Assembly (NCBI RefSeq): GCF_900018785.1
Contig: NZ_FCOY01000007.1
Location: forward strand, 1,040,632-1,104,631
Direction of reading: 5' to 3'
Length of the DNA: 64,000 nt
Source: Xanthomonas massiliensis
GTDB lineage: Bacteria > Pseudomonadota > Gammaproteobacteria > Xanthomonadales > Xanthomonadaceae
Part shown: piece after piece, positions 60,771-64,000 of the stretch
Position numbering within the stretch: position 1 is the stretch's first letter
Layout: every line of letters begins with the position of its first letter
Made by a program: the position numbers and the translations under genes
Notes under the pieces: generated by a model
Seen by the model: only the letters and a program-made list of their open reading frames with translations
Databases searched by the model: none
What the model was told of the DNA's origin: nothing

Positions 60771-61289
60771 GATCCTTGTGTCCTTCCGGGATGGGGAGCC
60801 TGCGCATTTCCCAATGATTCTGCTGCTTTCCTACCAGTTCCGCCTCGACATGGCCGTCAGGATAGAAATGCAGCAAGAGCATATTTGGATCGGACGGATA
60901 GGGAAACTTCAGCGGGACAACAGCTTGCTTGCGAACAAGCTGCCCATCATCGACGTACTTATTCGTCTTCAAATCGTAATAACTGGCTGAGATTTCCCAG
61001 TCGACCTTGATCGTGTGTTGCTTCTTCCGATTACTTGGCGACCGTGGCCCCATTGCCCCCCTCCCTGGGTATATGCATCCACTTTTCCCATCCACATTCC
61101 ATCAACCCATACATTGAAAAATCCCCGATCCGTATAGTTATATGCAAACAACGTCAAATATGTCGGCTCATCCTTACCCTTGGCCACGACACCGGCACAG
61201 CCAACCAACACGAGACTCAAGGCCGGCAGGACGATCCCGCGGGTCATCACCACCATCCATCTGCGCGCGTATTTCTGTCCGGCGTTCAT
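60757..61289 (-). pseudogene. Lipoprotein 5, DUF3304-like immunity gene with a frameshift at a G6 tract
   Basis: ATG 61289 encodes a signal with LVLVGCAG and then LTLFAYNYTDRGFFNVWVDGMWMGKVDAYTQGG. At a run of six Gs (61056-61061, C6 on the plus strand) the frame is lost; the family sequence resumes in another frame as AMGPRSPSNRKKQHTIKVDWEIS to the usual HFYPDGHVEAEL ending at 60757. One added G would restore it. ATG overlaps the DUF4123 stop (ATGA). It is the first immunity gene behind vgrG-A. Its C-terminal half is nearly identical to lipoprotein 3. Confidence 0.78.
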
Positions 61290-62146
61290 TCTTCCCAGTC
61301 CTCGACCATCGGATAGGCCTCGTCGCCGATCTGCCGCGCGCTACGCCGGCCGGCCGCGAAATCCTCCAGCCGCTTGCGCCACTCCGGCTGCTCATGGAAA
61401 TCCTCGCCACTCAGCAGTGCCCAGGTGCAGACCATCAGGATCCGGCCGCCATCGCGCATGCCGTATCGATCCGCCAGGGCGACGCAGGCACGGAAGAACC
61501 TGTACTGGTCCGGCCCGGGCAGGCGATCGAGCAATTCCCGGTCCGTCAGCCGGAAGTGGTCGATCAGCGTGTAGGGGTAACTGTCGTCGATGAGGCGGCG
61601 GCGCTGCTCCGAATCCAGTTCCAGCGGCGGCACGAAGGGATCGTGCGCCAGAGCGGTCAACGGCAGCGTCTGCCAGGTGTGATCGGCAGCCACGTAGTGC
61701 CACGCCAGCCCCAGCGACAGGAACGGCTGCCGCTGCGGGTCGCGCAACACCGCCGCCAGCAGCGGCAGCACGCGCCCGTCGTAGAAGCGCGCCAGGAACT
61801 GCTTGCCGTTCGGGAAGCGTGCATCCAGCCTGCGCATCAACCGCTGCGCCAGTTCCGACGACGGCAGCGGCGAATCCAGGAAGGTGGCCGCCCCCAGCGA
61901 ATCGGCCTCGGCTGCGATCCGCGCCAGTACCCTGCGCATCCCGAGTTCGGCCGGCAATACCGCCAGATAGACCGATGCATCGGCCGATCCGTCGGCCAGC
62001 ACGCCATCGAACAAGCGGATGGCGCTTGCGGGAAGACGGTCGAGCACCTGCGCCGGAGCGTGGCATTGCGCCCCGTCCAGCAGCAGGTAGCGGCTTGCCC
62101 CCTCGGCTGGCGCATCCCACGTCCTGTCCGGAAACACAATCGCCAT
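61286..62146 (-). CDS. DUF4123 T6SS adaptor/chaperone (copy A)
   Basis: A 286-residue DUF4123 protein. It has SRYLLLDGAQCHAPAQVLDRL at about 19-40, FLDSPLPSSELAQRLMRRLDARFPNGKQFLARFYDGRVLPLLAAVL (the family's FRFYDPRVL-like core) and a C-terminal helical lobe. ATG 62146 lies 4 bases after the vgrG-A stop, so it is co-translated with the spike protein. It should dock the DUF2235 effector on VgrG-A. It is only distantly similar to copy B. Confidence 0.87.
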   Translation of the reverse strand: MAIVFPDRTWDAPAEGASRYLLLDGAQCHAPAQVLDRLPASAIRLFDGVLADGSADASVYLAVLPAELGMRRVLARIAAEADSLGAATFLDSPLPSSELAQRLMRRLDARFPNGKQFLARFYDGRVLPLLAAVLRDPQRQPFLSLGLAWHYVAADHTWQTLPLTALAHDPFVPPLELDSEQRRRLIDDSYPYTLIDHFRLTDRELLDRLPGPDQYRFFRACVALADRYGMRDGGRILMVCTWALLSGEDFHEQPEWRKRLEDFAAGRRSARQIGDEAYPMVEDWEE

Positions 62147-62150
62147 TGCG

Positions 62151-64000
62151 CTAACCCTTGGGCGTGAAAGGAGCGGCGCGCTTGGCCGCGAGCAGCAGGC
62201 ATTCCTTGCAGACAGCTTGCGGGAACACTGGCAGGTTGTAGCCCTGCTGCACCGGCCCGACGAAGGACTTCTTGGCCGCATGCACGCGGATGTTGCCCGG
62301 GCAGGCGAAGGTGATGTTGCCGCCTTCGATCGTCACGCTGGCGCCGCCGGCGGTGGCCAGGTGCACCGTCTTGCCCGCCGCCAGTTCTACCGCCGCGTTG
62401 GCGCTGACCACCTTCAGGCCCTGCCGCGAGCGCAGCCGCACTTCGTCGCCCTGCGCCTGCACGTCCAACTCGCCCTCGCCGCTCACCACGCTCAGTGTGG
62501 TCGCCTCCTGCGTGCCTTCCACCGCTGCCGCCAGCAGGCCGACCGCCTGGCCGCTATGCAGCCGCGCGTCGCCGGCGATCGCCGCCTCGCTGCCCTGGCC
62601 GCTGGCCAGCGTCAGGGTCTCGCCCATGCTCCAGTGCAGGCTCTGGCCCGCGACCAAGCCGATGCCCGCCGGGGCCGCCAGGCCCAGCAACGGGTCGCCC
62701 AGCTGCGGCACCTTGCCTTCGCCCGGTCCGGCATCGTGTCCGCCAGCCGCGCCCTGCGCGTGGTCATAGGCTTCGCCCGGCACCGTCGTCTTCACGCTGG
62801 TCAGCAGCGCCTGCAACGGCGCCTGGCCGTCGATCAGCCGACTGTGCTCCGCTTGGCCGTCGCCTTCGTGCGCGGCTAACTTCACTGTCAGATGCGTGGT
62901 CGCCGCCTGCGAGAACGTCTGGCCGAGTTTCTGCAGTTGGGTGAGCAGGGCCACCTGCTGCACGGCCTCGCCGGCCGCGGTCGCGCCGTCGCGGCCGTAG
63001 GCCGTCAGCCACAGTCCCGACTCGCCGCGCACCGCGCCCCAGGCGTCGGTGCGCAATTCGAAGCCCTCGCCACGGAAGCTGCCGCGGTAGTTGTCGGCCT
63101 GGTGGATCAGGTGGCCCAGGTTCAATTGCGTGGCCGCCTGGGTGGTGGCCAGCTGCAGCCGCAGTTGTTCGTTGCTGTCGTCGAACACCAGCTGGCTGTA
63201 GCCGCTGCCGTTCCATTCCTTGGACTTGATGCCCCACAGCGCGGTGGCGTTGCGGTGCCGCTCCTCGCCGCCGCCGGCGCCGTGCCAGGCCGGGGCATGG
63301 CCGCCGGCCAGGTTGGCCTGCGCGCTGGGGCGATGATCGCCTGCCTGGACATAGGCCGCCGTGTCCGATTCGGCGGCCTGGCCCCCAGGCGTGGGCGCGA
63401 TGCCCGCTTCGCCGCGACCGTTGTACAGCGCCCCCATCACCACCGGGCGATCGATATCGCCTTCCAGGAACCCGACCAGCACCTCCTGCCCCACCCGCGG
63501 CAGGAACTGGCTGCCCACGCCGGGGCCGGCGTAGCGCTGGGCCACGCGCAGCCAGCAGCTGAGCCGGTCGTCCGCTTCGCGGCCCTGCTGGAAGTGGAAC
63601 TTCACCCGGATCCGCCCCAGCGCGTCGGCATGCACCTCGCCCTGCTGCGCACCCTCTGCCCCGACCACCACGGCGCTCTGGTAGCCCGGTGCGGTCGGCC
63701 GCGGGTTCAGCCGTGCGCCGGTCTCGTCGGCCAGCACCGGGCGCCAGGCCCGGTCGCGATCCACCGCCTCGAACGCATTGGCATAGCCCACCGCGTCGGC
63801 CTGTTTCCAGATTTCGCGGGCCGCCAGATCGTCGGGATCTTCCGGACAGGCCGGCGCCGGACCCAGCACCGCGTCCAGGCCGCGACGCAGGTCCACCGGC
63901 AGGTTGTTCACGCCGGCATGGCGGATGTCGGTGAACAGCCATTGGCGCGACTCGGCGCCGCCGGGCAGCTGCTGCACCTCCAGCCAGGTGCCGGCGCGCA
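62151..64000 (-). CDS. vgrG: vgrG-A: T6SS spike protein VgrG, N-terminus beyond the window
   Basis: The 616 codons present cover the end of the gp27-like hub (WLFTDIRHAGVNNLP near the edge), the gp5-like OB fold (GRIRVKFHFQQGREADDRLSCWLRV, FLPRVGQEVLVGFLEGDIDRPVVMGALYNG), a linker, and a DUF2345 beta-helix (GETLTLASGQGSEAAIAGDARLHSGQ, VTIEGGNITFACPGNIRVHA). It ends with PVFPQAVCKECLLLAAKRA, containing a C-x2-C pair. No frameshift was found in this part. It heads the whole minus-strand array and is the only VgrG here that may be complete. Confidence 0.92.
   Translation of the reverse strand, partial: RAGTWLEVQQLPGGAESRQWLFTDIRHAGVNNLPVDLRRGLDAVLGPAPACPEDPDDLAAREIWKQADAVGYANAFEAVDRDRAWRPVLADETGARLNPRPTAPGYQSAVVVGAEGAQQGEVHADALGRIRVKFHFQQGREADDRLSCWLRVAQRYAGPGVGSQFLPRVGQEVLVGFLEGDIDRPVVMGALYNGRGEAGIAPTPGGQAAESDTAAYVQAGDHRPSAQANLAGGHAPAWHGAGGGEERHRNATALWGIKSKEWNGSGYSQLVFDDSNEQLRLQLATTQAATQLNLGHLIHQADNYRGSFRGEGFELRTDAWGAVRGESGLWLTAYGRDGATAAGEAVQQVALLTQLQKLGQTFSQAATTHLTVKLAAHEGDGQAEHSRLIDGQAPLQALLTSVKTTVPGEAYDHAQGAAGGHDAGPGEGKVPQLGDPLLGLAAPAGIGLVAGQSLHWSMGETLTLASGQGSEAAIAGDARLHSGQAVGLLAAAVEGTQEATTLSVVSGEGELDVQAQGDEVRLRSRQGLKVVSANAAVELAAGKTVHLATAGGASVTIEGGNITFACPGNIRVHAAKKSFVGPVQQGYNLPVFPQAVCKECLLLAAKRAAPFTPKG

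Noticed and set aside
59284-61300. CRISPR-like array because of spaced repeats
   Set aside because: The repeats are more than 700 bases apart and consist of coding duplications; there are no short direct repeats with unique spacers and no cas genes.

Overview
The window is GC-rich throughout, and its gene content and protein style (OpgD, an 892-residue PlsB, an ECF43-like sigma factor with a kinase, start codons placed right after -10 boxes, Tle/VgrG islands) point to the Xanthomonadaceae/Lysobacteraceae (Xanthomonas, Pseudoxanthomonas, Luteimonas or Lysobacter type). This is a judgement from recognised protein families; no search was run. No rRNA, tRNA, CRISPR array or complete insertion sequence was seen.

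Bases 1-11.9 kb are mostly housekeeping: a decayed glutathione S-transferase, a quinone-oxidoreductase-like enzyme, an NfsB-type nitroreductase, a LysE exporter, mutM, a DUF488 protein, an ECF sigma factor paired with a Ser/Thr kinase, opgD, tdk, rep and a GNAT acetyltransferase. Bases 12.1-19.6 kb (minus strand) hold an aromatic-acid locus: a gallate/protocatechuate-type UbiD decarboxylase, the UbiX that makes its cofactor, a DUF554 membrane protein, a PNPOx-like protein, a secreted beta-helix protein, an OprB porin and an exported type I dehydroquinate dehydratase. Bases 19.8-28.6 kb carry an OmpR/EnvZ-like pair, idi, dsbB, a class C acid phosphatase, pyrF, a lipoprotein and plsB. A gene-poor kilobase follows, then an APC permease, a FUSC-like protein, a DUF3500 gene with an in-frame amber codon, and a HupE-like protein.

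Bases 34.0-47.9 kb form a long minus-strand run that looks like one periplasmic sugar or sugar-acid oxidation locus. It has two GMC dehydrogenase/subunit-3 pairs around a single triheme cytochrome c, a periplasmic amidohydrolase, two MFS transporters, a diketogluconate-reductase-like aldo/keto reductase, an ABM-domain protein, a periplasmic beta-propeller protein and a GntR-like LacI regulator. The same perfect 14-bp palindrome lies upstream of the regulator operon and inside the first gene of the dehydrogenase operon.

Bases 48.0-64.0 kb are a type VI secretion (T6SS) effector island, all on the minus strand and locally less GC-rich. In transcription order it reads: vgrG-A (runs off the window), DUF4123 adaptor, lipoprotein 5 (frameshifted), effector stub, lipoprotein 4, effector stub, lipoprotein 3, Tle1-like DUF2235 lipase, 5'-truncated vgrG-B, Tle4-like lipase, Tli4-like immunity protein (frameshifted at an A7 slippery heptamer), collapsed vgrG-C, DUF4123 adaptor, lipoprotein 2, effector stub, IS30 remnant, DUF4123 stub, lipoprotein 1, a second DUF2235 lipase, and a vgrG-D tail. 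The repeated theme is amplification and retention of immunity genes while effector and VgrG copies are cut to short pieces. No T6SS structural genes are present, so the secretion machine must be encoded elsewhere.
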